Shown here in pieces: positions 34,441 through 41,794 of a stretch of DNA of 64,000 bases. Numbering within the stretch: position 1 is the stretch's first letter; every line of letters starts with the position of its first letter. Location of the stretch: assembly GCF_001590685.1 (NCBI RefSeq), contig NZ_CP014616.1, forward strand, positions 2,293,001-2,357,000, read 5' to 3'. This stretch comes from Sporosarcina psychrophila (GTDB lineage Bacteria; Bacillota; Bacilli; Bacillales_A; Planococcaceae). Both the position numbers and the translations under genes were made by a program. Under the pieces are notes generated by a model that saw only the letters and a list, made by a program, of their open reading frames with translations, had not been told where the DNA came from and did no database searches.

Positions 34441-34890
34441 ATGCGTAAAAAAATAATTTCTTTATTCGTAATACTTATTGTATCTCTTAATTTGGTATCC
34501 CAAAGTGCATATGCTAATAGCGATGGAGAAATATTAACACCTATTAGCAGTGAAGAAACATTAACACCTAGTGCTGTTATTAATCCTGGTTCTGCTGCGG
34601 TTGGCGTCACGTTAAAAACAAATCAATTTGTTGCTGTATCGGATAGTATAAAGATTATTGACGGAACAGGAAATGTGTACATGCAAGCAGAAAATGGAGC
34701 TGTTACAGTAGGTATTTATTACGTTTATGCTGGTGGTCCTGATAAATTACTTAAAGAATATGTAGTTCTACCAGGAAAAACTTTAAATACTACCATAAAA
34801 GACATGGTACCAGCAACTTATGTAATTAAAGTATATAGAGGAAACCCGGATATCACTAATACTTCGGCTTTTGGTTATCTTGCAGACTAA
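34441..34890 (+). CDS. Small secreted protein of module 1
   Basis: 149 residues with a clear Sec signal peptide (MRKKIISLFVILIVSLNL ... SAYA-NS, cleavage about residue 25). The mature part of ~124 residues is predicted beta-rich (AAVGVTLKTNQFVAVSDS, GTGNVYMQAENGAVTVGIYY, TYVIKVYRG), lacks Cys, and resembles a single Ig/beta-sandwich-like domain. No family is recognised. It lies 56 bases behind the peptide gene with no terminator between, so peptide and protein are probably one transcript under the Rgg-like regulator. Confidence 0.7.
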   Translation: MRKKIISLFVILIVSLNLVSQSAYANSDGEILTPISSEETLTPSAVINPGSAAVGVTLKTNQFVAVSDSIKIIDGTGNVYMQAENGAVTVGIYYVYAGGPDKLLKEYVVLPGKTLNTTIKDMVPATYVIKVYRGNPDITNTSAFGYLAD

Positions 34891-34958
34891 TAATGAAAAT
34901 AAAATTTACTCGCTTGATTTAGTGAGTACTGAATATGCCAAAAAGGGGAATGGAAAAT

Positions 34959-35642
34959 ATGTATAAAAAGAAAATCATGTTATCTCTAGCATTAGCAGTA
35001 TCTTTTTTAGCAACGAATCAACAAAATAATGTCAAAGCAGAAGAAGTCAATGACCAAAATATTGAATTTAAGAGCACAATACCTGAGGGTTACTATGATG
35101 AAGTTTTGGAAGGACAAAAAGATACCGCTGAATACATTAAAAATATGCAGTTAGAAAATCAAAAACTAACTAACTCCGATGTAGAAACTTTTGCTGTACC
35201 TATACCAGATGGCTCTATGGGGAATACAGGCGATATTCTTTATACTCCAAGTGGATTTAGTTCTACATCCCTACCTGTAGGAGGCCACGCAGCAATTGTT
35301 GTTGATCGTTATTCAACAATAGAAGCTATGGGATTAAGGCAGGATACTGATGGGGTGAGATATTGGACGAATAACTTTAAAGAGCGATATAAAGATGCTC
35401 GGGCTTATACAGTAATTGGCGCAACTGCAAGTCAAAAGCAAAGTGCAGTTAACAATGCTAAATACGAACTTTATGATCCTTATAACTATTCATTCTATGA
35501 AAAAACTAGAACAGATGCTTTCTATTGCTCACAATTAGTATGGAGAGCTTGGTATGACCTAGGAGTCGAACTAGATTATAATGGAGGAACTGCAGTCTGG
35601 CCTATCGACTTAACTAAAGGCAGTAAAGTGAAAGCAATTTAA
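34959..35642 (+). CDS. Secreted permuted papain-like (C92/YiiX-type) protein
   Basis: About 227 residues from ATG 34959 (AAGGGGA 9 bases upstream; ATG 34935 and 34950 are too early or too close). A signal peptide ends near VKAEE. The mature domain has GDILYTPSG, GGHAAIVVD (catalytic His) and FYCSQLVWRAW (catalytic Cys) in the His-before-Cys order of circularly permuted NlpC/P60 proteins (YiiX/YycO-like, C92). Such enzymes act on amide, thioester or acyl bonds; the target is unknown. Second secreted product of module 1. Confidence 0.8.
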   Translation: MYKKKIMLSLALAVSFLATNQQNNVKAEEVNDQNIEFKSTIPEGYYDEVLEGQKDTAEYIKNMQLENQKLTNSDVETFAVPIPDGSMGNTGDILYTPSGFSSTSLPVGGHAAIVVDRYSTIEAMGLRQDTDGVRYWTNNFKERYKDARAYTVIGATASQKQSAVNNAKYELYDPYNYSFYEKTRTDAFYCSQLVWRAWYDLGVELDYNGGTAVWPIDLTKGSKVKAI

Positions 35643-35651
35643 ATAAGTGAA

Positions 35652-35681
35652 AAAGAAAGCAGAATTTGCTTTCTTTTTTTA
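35652..35681 (+). terminator. Terminator
   Basis: AAGAAAGCA/TGCTTTCTT with a run of seven T after the C92-type gene. Confidence 0.85.
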
Positions 35682-35696
35682 ATAGGGGAATGTGAA

Positions 35697-36683
35697 ATGA
35701 AAAAATCTATCTTAATTACTGTAATCCTTTCTCTGCTATTTATGCTGGGGTGTAATCAGAAACAAAAAGAAGACTTTGTACTATTGGAAAGTAATTTAAC
35801 AGATGAAGACAGTAAGTTGTTGTTCTTAGATTCTAATCTCAAGGAAATAGAAACAAAAGTGATTAAAAGTAATGGGTTAACGTCATTGATCAATGATGAA
35901 GAAAAATTGTTATCAATAAGCCCTTATAAATCTGAGTATATTACAGTTAGTAAAGATGAAATAGATATAACTGACTCTAAACTCCCTCACCCCTTATTTA
36001 TGATTCCGTTTAATAATGAAAAAATGTTTGTCTATAATTATGATAAAGAAAATGATATGAATTATTATACTTATAAGATGGAAGGGCGAAAAGGTTCAGA
36101 GCCATTCAGACTAAAAGGAATTCCTTTTTCAATAACTTCTGATAAAAAATCATTATTTATTTACAGTAGAGATTTTACAGAACCTATTGAAAATCAATTT
36201 ACATTAAGTGTTGTCGATACTATAGACAATAGCATAGTCAAAGAATTAGTAATAGATGGACCTTTGGTTTCGTCCGATTTGTCTGTTCATGACAATCAGT
36301 TATATATATCCCTGGTAGACATGGATAATGGTGATAGTTATATATATACATTGAACCTTGAAAACTGGCAGTTGGAAATAAAAAAATTAAAAGAAAAAAA
36401 TATTCTTGGAGTATATATACAGAAAAATAACGTTTATGCTATATATTCTAACTCTGGGAAGTCATTATTAATTAAATATAATAATGATTTTAGTAAATTA
36501 CTAGAAAGTACGGAAATAGGGTATACTATTGAAAAACCGAAGTTTAGTAAAGATATGATGTATTTTATTTCAAATAAAGATGATAATTCTACTTTTTTAT
36601 CTTTTGATTTAAAAAAATTAAAAATCAATAATGTCACGGAAATCCCTAGTTCAATTATAGATTATGTTATTCTAAGTCAATAA
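35697..36683 (+). CDS. Lipoprotein of unknown function, probable beta-propeller
   Basis: 328 residues. The lipobox is LFMLGC with Cys 19 after a short signal peptide. The mature part has repeated strand-rich blocks (e.g. ENKMFVYNYDKE-like, KSLFIYSRDF, NQLYISLVDMD, NVYAIYSNSG, DMMYFISNKDD) spaced about 45-50 residues, reminiscent of a propeller. No catalytic motif is seen. AATAGGGGAA precedes ATG 35697. Although a terminator separates it from the C92-type gene, strand, AT content and export signal tie it to module 1. Confidence 0.65.
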   Translation: MKKSILITVILSLLFMLGCNQKQKEDFVLLESNLTDEDSKLLFLDSNLKEIETKVIKSNGLTSLINDEEKLLSISPYKSEYITVSKDEIDITDSKLPHPLFMIPFNNEKMFVYNYDKENDMNYYTYKMEGRKGSEPFRLKGIPFSITSDKKSLFIYSRDFTEPIENQFTLSVVDTIDNSIVKELVIDGPLVSSDLSVHDNQLYISLVDMDNGDSYIYTLNLENWQLEIKKLKEKNILGVYIQKNNVYAIYSNSGKSLLIKYNNDFSKLLESTEIGYTIEKPKFSKDMMYFISNKDDNSTFLSFDLKKLKINNVTEIPSSIIDYVILSQ

Positions 36684-36726
36684 AAGAGATACTAGAAGAT
36701 TAAGTAAATAGAGAGGTTGATTACAA

Positions 36727-36993
36727 ATGAAAAGGAAATTTAGTATTTATTCATTATTACTAATTATTATTGGTATTTTCATGTCGATTATGTCGTTCCC
36801 TCCATTGAATATAACTTTTCTTGGATGGACTGGTATCTTTATTGGATTTAGTATTTACCTACTTGGAATCGTACTAGGTTTTATAGCTATATATATAAAA
36901 GAAAAGGGTTTCTTGAAGTACATATCTGTAATCTCTATCTTATTCGGAATTGTATTTGTGACATTTATATTTGCTATTGTTGGTCAAGTATAA
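36727..36993 (+). CDS. Small three-helix membrane protein
   Basis: 88 residues, nearly all hydrophobic, with helices at ~7-27, ~33-56 and ~62-85 and short basic loops (KRK, YIKEKGF). AGAGAGG precedes ATG 36727. No family is recognised. It lies 43 bases behind the lipoprotein and may be its operon partner or an immunity-type protein, an inference from position only. Confidence 0.55.
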   Translation: MKRKFSIYSLLLIIIGIFMSIMSFPPLNITFLGWTGIFIGFSIYLLGIVLGFIAIYIKEKGFLKYISVISILFGIVFVTFIFAIVGQV

Positions 36994-36998
36994 AAACA

Positions 36999-37088
36999 AA
37001 GAACTTTGACGGTAATTATTACTTGTTTACATTATTTATCGATGTTCTCTTAGGTTACGGGGCTAAAAAGGGAGAGGACAATAAGTAA
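36999..37088 (+). pseudogene. Possible C-terminal fragment of a membrane protein
   Basis: Without a start codon, the frame through TTT 37005 reads FDGNYYLFTLFIDVLLGY then GAKKGEDNK and stops at TAA 37086. Composition suggests the last helix and basic tail of a lost membrane protein. The following bases to 37250 show nothing else. Confidence 0.3.
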
Positions 37089-37252
37089 TTTGATTTTAAA
37101 ACAATCTGGCGCGATTGTTGGACAAATGTTTTTTAAAAAAGGGTGGCTGCGGTTACTCTTTTTTTATTTCGCCAGTGGAAAAAATAACGGGAAGTGTCAA
37201 CGATACATTCTTAAAGTTGAGTAATAAAGATGAATCTTTGTGGTAGAAATTG

Positions 37253-37300
37253 AAGGGTTACAAGGGCTTCTCACGATGTGAAGCCCTTGTAACCCTTTTT
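37253..37300 (+). terminator. Strong terminator closing module 1
   Basis: AAGGGTTACAAGGGCTTC/GAAGCCCTTGTAACCCTT stem and TTTTT. Confidence 0.95.
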
Positions 37301-37321
37301 ATATGTCTTGTTTTGTGATGA

Positions 37322-37393
37322 CGACTTAAGAGGAGTACCCTCGCGCAACAGCTCTAAAACTACGGTTTTAGTTCTGTTATGTGAGTTTTTTTA
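37322..37393. repeat. Direct repeat with hairpin, copy 1
   Basis: CGACTTAAGAGGAGTACCC, then CTCGCGCAACAGCTCTAAAA/CTACGGTTTTAG...CTGTTATGTGAG and seven T. It is nearly identical to 40584-40657. Both copies stand directly before a recombinase 3' end. Confidence 0.85.
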
Positions 37394-37396
37394 TGC

Positions 37397-37497
37397 TTAG
37401 ATGTATTCCCCAAATAAGTTTGGTTTCCATGCATGAATCGCATGGCGTTCTTTCTCAAAGATCTTCTCCAAATAGTTCATTGTCGTTTCAATCTTCT
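37397..37497 (-). pseudogene. 3'-end remnant B of a tyrosine recombinase gene
   Basis: The minus strand reads KIETTMNYLEKIFEKERHAI, then HAWKPNLFGEYI and stop. It is about 88% identical in DNA to the end of the intact gene at 40658. Homology ends abruptly at about 37497, within the HEKIETT motif region. It separates module 1 from module 2. Confidence 0.88.
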
Positions 37498-37621
37498 TAG
37501 AACACGATTAAAAGGATCCAAGATACTCAAGCCTACCTCAAATGAGGGGAGTGAAGTAGGTCTGTTTTATTATGTTCAAGTTCCCAAGGAGTACACAACC
37601 TACTCTACACCTCTGCTATAT

Positions 37622-37664
37622 AAAAAATATAGCAGTATAGACCAAGGCATTGGTCTGTACTGCT
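37622..37664 (-). terminator. Terminator of rgg-like gene 2
   Basis: On the minus strand AGCAGTACAGACCAA/TTGGTCTATACTGCT is followed by ATATTTTTT. The 3' arm can alternatively pair with CTGCTATAT further on. Confidence 0.8.
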
Positions 37665-37730
37665 AAAATTGGTATGTATTGATACTTTTAAAAAACCTGT
37701 ATAGCAAGGAATCAAAGTTATGAAAAAAAT

Positions 37731-38591
37731 TCAGTCACAGGAGTATTTTTTATATTCAAGTTGAATCATCTGTTTAAACAACTCATCCTCATAGATTTCT
37801 AAGAGAAGTTCTATTTTTCGATTGATTGTGTTTTCTTTTCCCCTTGATGTATACGAATAACATATTGCCATACGATTATAACAAACTGCTAATGGTTTAT
37901 AGGATAACTCTTGCAAATGTGATTCTATAAGTTTTTCCAATCTATTAAGTGCTTCCGAAAACATACCGTTTTTAATGAGTAGTAACGATAAATTGAGTGT
38001 AAGAGTTGATCTTAGCCTTATTGCTTCTTCAAAGTTTTTATAAATTTTAAGTCTTTCCAGAAGTTTATCTGTAATATATATAACCACATCATCATCAAAA
38101 AAGTATAAAATTACATTCATCATTTGTATATCCAATAAATACCATTGATCATAGTATGAGATTCTTTCCCATACTTTATTCACTTTTTCTCTTGCCTTCT
38201 TAAAATCACCAGTAGTCTCTATAATTAATAGAGATTCGCAGATACTTCTCAATTCCTCTAAGACAATATTTCTATTTCCAAAAAGATGATATTCATCTAT
38301 TGAACTTATAACTTTAGAAATTTCAGTCTTATTATTATACGGTAAACGGAAAAAACTTTTGACTATTTCTGTGGGTTTATTGAATTGATAATCATTATGA
38401 ATATAACTAAGTTCATCAGTGGTTAATTGGAGTTGTAACAAAAGGTGCATGAAATTTGTCGAAAGAATATCCGATTTGTCAGATTCGAAATTTGAATAGG
38501 TTGCTTGTGTGAATAAGTTTCCTGTAACCTCTTTTTGAGTATATCCTTTATTTTTTCTAATCTTCTTAATTGTCCCGCCATAATTCGACAT
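37731..38591 (-). CDS. Rgg/MutR-like peptide-responsive regulator 2
   Basis: 286 residues, the usual Rgg length. The HTH is at ~7-35 (IKKIRKNKGYTQKEVTGNLFTQATYSNFE) followed by SDILSTNFMHLLLQLQLTTDELSY; the remaining ~210 residues form TPR-like helix pairs (GDFKKAREKVNKVWERISYY, GMFSEALNRLEKLIESH, YNRMAICYSYTSRG). ATG 38591 follows GGAGGG. It is divergent, with an 83-base gap, from the second SHP-like peptide gene. It is the full-length paralogue of regulator 1 and the more likely functional sensor. Confidence 0.8.
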   Translation of the reverse strand: MSNYGGTIKKIRKNKGYTQKEVTGNLFTQATYSNFESDKSDILSTNFMHLLLQLQLTTDELSYIHNDYQFNKPTEIVKSFFRLPYNNKTEISKVISSIDEYHLFGNRNIVLEELRSICESLLIIETTGDFKKAREKVNKVWERISYYDQWYLLDIQMMNVILYFFDDDVVIYITDKLLERLKIYKNFEEAIRLRSTLTLNLSLLLIKNGMFSEALNRLEKLIESHLQELSYKPLAVCYNRMAICYSYTSRGKENTINRKIELLLEIYEDELFKQMIQLEYKKYSCD

Positions 38592-38674
38592 AATTCCCTC
38601 CATTTATTATTTTTCTTATATTTTGTAATTATACCGTACTTTAGATTTATTATATAAGAAAGGAGGGAAATAAA
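38592..38674. promoter_or_regulatory. Intergenic control region of module 2
   Basis: A perfect 10-bp inverted repeat, TTTCTTATAT (38612-38621) and ATATAAGAAA (38652-38661), brackets the peptide-gene promoter region, which includes a TTATAT-type -10. The second arm runs into the AGGAGGG site, so binding there could block start of translation or transcription. Confidence 0.5.
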
Positions 38675-38725
38675 TTGGAAATTATTTTTATTATTTTAGA
38701 TATTTGGTTGATTTCTGGAGGCTGA
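38675..38725 (+). CDS. SHP-like short hydrophobic peptide 2
   Basis: A 16-codon ORF, MEIIFIILDIWLISGG, starting at TTG 38675 with AGGAGGG 7 bases upstream. Its last eight residues DIWLISGG parallel DIWIIGGG of module 1 and the streptococcal SHP pattern. Both peptides share length, ME start, LDIW core and GG end but differ elsewhere, as expected of two cognate signals with separate regulators. Confidence 0.78.
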   Translation: MEIIFIILDIWLISGG

Positions 38726-38809
38726 AAATTAGTTTAATTAATTTTTTCATTTGAAATAAGCTTGATAAACAAAAGTGAGATTCATCCACAATAAAAAGGA
38801 GTGAGAAAA

Positions 38810-39594
38810 ATGAAAAAAGCGTATTTGTATTTTTATTAGCATTAATTGCTTTAGTGCCTAACTCTGTATTTGCATCTAGTAACACAGGTAATTTTGAAGA
38901 AATAGTAATTTTTGAACAAGAGGAAATTACGGACAGAGACAAAATTGTAGAAAGGGCTATTAAAGGAGAGACAGATGTAAATGATTTTGATTTTGAAGTG
39001 GTGCCTTCTGTAACTGAAATCACTACCAAAGATGGCTTGAAAAATGCAATTGAGCCATCTTTAAGTAAAAGTGACTCGAAAGATATAAATGAAGAAGACT
39101 TTGAAGTGTTTAAAACTACACAGAAACTCAAAGAAACTCAATTATCAGACGGGTCAATAGTTACTGATTATGTAACAAATGCTGTAGTAGTATACGATGA
39201 AAGATCATCGGGTACCAAAACAGACGGTTCATATACCGTAAGTGGTGAAGTGTCTATCCGTTGGCAGCAAATGAATGACGGGAAAATCAAATGGAAAGTT
39301 TTTAGCACCAAAGGAAGTTGGACAGTATTAGATACAGCTTTTTCTCTATCAAATAGAAAAGTGCACTACGGACAAGTGGGATTAGAGGCATGCATCTATA
39401 ATGATTGTAATGAAGTTAAATCCCCTACCTCAAATTCTTACCTATATCACGCTCCAACAACTTGGCCGTGGTTGAGCATGTTTACTGGAGCAGCCAGCGT
39501 GTCATCTAATACTTCAGTTAATGTGAATAGAGGGTCTTCTACATTTGTGTTCAACGTTCAAATAATAAAACATGGTAACTCGGCTGTCGATTAA
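38810..39594 (+). pseudogene. Secreted protein of module 2, frameshifted in the signal peptide
   Basis: ATG 38810 (AAAAGGAG upstream) opens a frame that stops after nine codons. If the run of six A after ATG had seven, the frame would read MKKSVFVFLLALIALVPNSV then FASS, a perfect signal peptide joined to the long frame ending at 39594. The mature ~240-residue protein is acidic at the N-terminus (EEIVIFEQEEITDRDK) and beta-rich at the C-terminus, with a Cys pair in EACIYNDC and a SVSSNTSVNVNRGSSTFVFN end. No family is recognised. It may be phase-variable, a recent mutation, or a read error. Confidence 0.7.
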
Positions 39595-39600
39595 TCAGGA

Positions 39601-39639
39601 AAAAACCATTTTGAATATTGCATTCAAAATGGTTTTTTC
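39601..39639 (+). terminator. Terminator of module 2
   Basis: AAAACCATTTTGAAT/ATTCAAAATGGTTTT with a T-run. Confidence 0.95.
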
Positions 39640-39873
39640 TTTTGCTATTTTATTTTTTAAATTATAATTCAATATATTATGTGTTTTATGTTATAATTGC
39701 GAATATCTAGAGAGTTAACGCGTGTGAGAATTATAATCTTTAGCTTATTTCTATGAAAAGGTATGAATTTTCACCTTTGGAAAAGTAATGATTTTATATG
39801 ATAATTAATTTTCTGTTCAGCATTAGGGACTAATTATTAATCTATTAATAAATACAGTAGAAAGGAGAATTTC

Positions 39874-40275
39874 ATGAATAGAATAAATTTATTAATTTTA
39901 ATAGTTTTCGTTTTATTAACAGGTTGTTCTAGACAAGAAACCATTCGAGCTGCTGGTGAAGGTGAATATTGGAAAGCGCATGTGGTATACGAAGTGTCCA
40001 ATTCAGAACTCTCTGATAGAGGGGGGATTGAATATACAGGAGATGAAGAACTTATCTATGTCACTTTTGCGGTAATTACTAGCACCGGAGCTAACCGGAA
40101 GGGAGAACGATATCCTGAAGAAAACCAAACCGCTATATCTTTTGGAACGTCCGTAACTAATCATCCACCAACTAAAGATGAAGCAATTATTGACTTAAAT
40201 CACACTTATATAGAAATTAAATGGCAGACTAAAACTGGAGATTATGAAGAGAAAGTAGAATTGAAAGTTAATTAA
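39874..40275 (+). CDS. Small lipoprotein
   Basis: 133 residues. The signal peptide MNRINLLILIVFVLLTGC has lipobox LLTGC (Cys 18). The mature part of ~115 residues is predicted as a beta-sandwich (AHVVYEVSN, LIYVTFAVITSTG, YIEIKWQTKTGDYEEKVELKVN). It resembles small Bacillus lipoproteins of unknown function. AAAGGAGAA precedes ATG 39874. It lies between the module 2 terminator and the island's right border. Confidence 0.7.
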   Translation: MNRINLLILIVFVLLTGCSRQETIRAAGEGEYWKAHVVYEVSNSELSDRGGIEYTGDEELIYVTFAVITSTGANRKGERYPEENQTAISFGTSVTNHPPTKDEAIIDLNHTYIEIKWQTKTGDYEEKVELKVN

Positions 40276-40363
40276 TTCCGAAAATACTGTATAACAAAGC
40301 CTGGACTTTAATAGTCGAGGGGTCACAGGAGCAGAAAAAAATAGTTGTACAGTGAAGTAACTT

Positions 40364-40406
40364 AGCATAACCCGTCCTTAATTTAGAACGGGGTTATGCT
40401 TGTTTT
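40364..40406 (+). terminator. Terminator
   Basis: AGCATAACCCGTCCT/AGAACGGGGTTATGCT followed by TGTTTT. Confidence 0.8.
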
Positions 40407-40583
40407 ATGTTTTGGTTTTAAATTTAAATACCATTATTTTTACAAATGGGTAGCAGTACGCAAATGATCTGGCTTGTTTTTTTAGGGTAAATTTGATTAG
40501 AACTTTTAGTCGAAAGTTGCGGTAACTGAAATGATGATTGATGACAATGGCGATTATGGTATAATAGACTCATAAATCATATG

Positions 40584-40657
40584 CGACTCAAGAGGAATAC
40601 CCTCGCGCAACAGCTCTAAAACTACGGTTTTAGTCCTGTTGAGCGAGGGTTTTTTTA
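40584..40657. repeat. Direct repeat with hairpin, copy 2
   Basis: CGACTCAAGAGGAATACCC, then a long hairpin (CCTCGC.CAACAG..CTAAAAC/GTTTTAG..CTGTTG.GCGAGG) and seven T, abutting the recombinase stop codon. It is the near-identical partner of 37322-37393. It may be an attachment or recombination site or a terminator. Confidence 0.85.
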
Positions 40658-41794
40658 TTAGATATAATCCCCAAATATATCTGGCTTCCATGCATGAATT
40701 GCGTGGCGTTCTTTCTCAAAGATCTTCTCCAAATAGATCATTGTGGTTTCAATCTTCTCATGTCCAAGACTTCTCATAATATCGTAAATATCTACGCCAT
40801 TTAGTTTTGAGATGATTGCGAAGGCATGGCGGAATACGTGTGGGGTGATCTTCATCGTTTGATCCGATAACTTCAGCTGTTCTAAGCTTGTAATCTCCTT
40901 TTTCACATACTGCGATAAATATGAGGGGGAATATGCTCGTCCTGTATTCGTTGTAAAAAGCGGATCATCCAGATGCGCTCGTTCGATTGGCAATAGGCCC
41001 CGTGCATTGCGAAAACTACGAATGCTATGGACCACTTTCTCTTTCAACGGAACATGCCGTCTCTTATTCCCTTTCCCCAACACATCCAAATAATAGCCGC
41101 CTTGAATAGAATCCACTTTTAAGTCTTTCACCTGCAAGGTACAAAATTCTTCATTCCGAATTCCGGTTGTTGTTAAGACGTGAATAATCGTAAACATGAT
41201 TGGTTGCTGCATGTCTCTAAATGTATTCAGTAGCATTACGACATCGACTGGTCCTAAATCCCGATTAGGTCGATCATCTTTTCGAACGGTCGCAATCCGT
41301 AATCCCTGGTGAATCGGTTCCTGAATATAGCCCACACGATGCAGAAATGCAAAAAATGCTTTGAGTATCGTTGTTTTCCGTTCTAGCGTTGCAGGGGAGT
41401 ATGCCCCTTTGCTCACCACATACGGACTGTCAGTTGCTAACCACTCTTGATACCTTCTTAAATGACGTGATTGAAGTGATTTAAACAGAGAACCTTCTAT
41501 TATATAGGCGACATCTACATCGATTTCTGTACTGTATGTTAAGAGCTGTTCGATGAAGAGCAAAAGTTCACGCTCATACTCTCTAACTGTCCTCTCCGTC
41601 CGATCATTTTTTTGGTTCAAGTGGCGACGTTCGTAAAGAAACCATTTCATCATGTCTGGATCCGTAAAATCATGAAAAGCCTTTTGTCCATCTTTCTCTG
41701 CTTCATCTAAACGATTTTGAAGAGCCGGCAAAGTTGATAGATCCTGTAGCTCCATTTTTAAAACACTTATTTGCAACTGTTTAGTTACACTCAC
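40658..41794 (-). CDS. Tyrosine recombinase/integrase (XerC/D-like)
   Basis: 378 residues. The N-terminal SAM-like core-binding part (~60-180) includes YSPATLERKTTILKAFFAFLHRVGY. The catalytic residues are in order: Arg in TTGIRNEE, Lys in GKGNKRRHVP, HxxR in TPHVFRHAFA, His in LGHEKIETT and Tyr in MIYLE. All are intact, so it should be active. Two truncated copies of its 3' end lie at 33186 and 37397, suggesting repeated recombination or integration at this gene. It is not XerC/XerD of the core genome by context. Confidence 0.92.
   Translation of the reverse strand: MSVTKQLQISVLKMELQDLSTLPALQNRLDEAEKDGQKAFHDFTDPDMMKWFLYERRHLNQKNDRTERTVREYERELLLFIEQLLTYSTEIDVDVAYIIEGSLFKSLQSRHLRRYQEWLATDSPYVVSKGAYSPATLERKTTILKAFFAFLHRVGYIQEPIHQGLRIATVRKDDRPNRDLGPVDVVMLLNTFRDMQQPIMFTIIHVLTTTGIRNEEFCTLQVKDLKVDSIQGGYYLDVLGKGNKRRHVPLKEKVVHSIRSFRNARGLLPIERAHLDDPLFTTNTGRAYSPSYLSQYVKKEITSLEQLKLSDQTMKITPHVFRHAFAIISKLNGVDIYDIMRSLGHEKIETTMIYLEKIFEKERHAIHAWKPDIFGDYI

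Noticed and set aside
37340..37372. The motif CTCTAAAAC...GTTTTAG in the two hairpin repeats resembles the end of type II CRISPR repeats (GTTTTAGAGC)
   Set aside because: Only two copies 3.2 kb apart, no spacers, no cas genes and no tracrRNA partner. The symmetry is explained by a simple hairpin.
37433..37666. 77-codon plus-strand frame across remnant B
   Set aside because: Antisense of the recombinase remnant plus the terminator of the second regulator.
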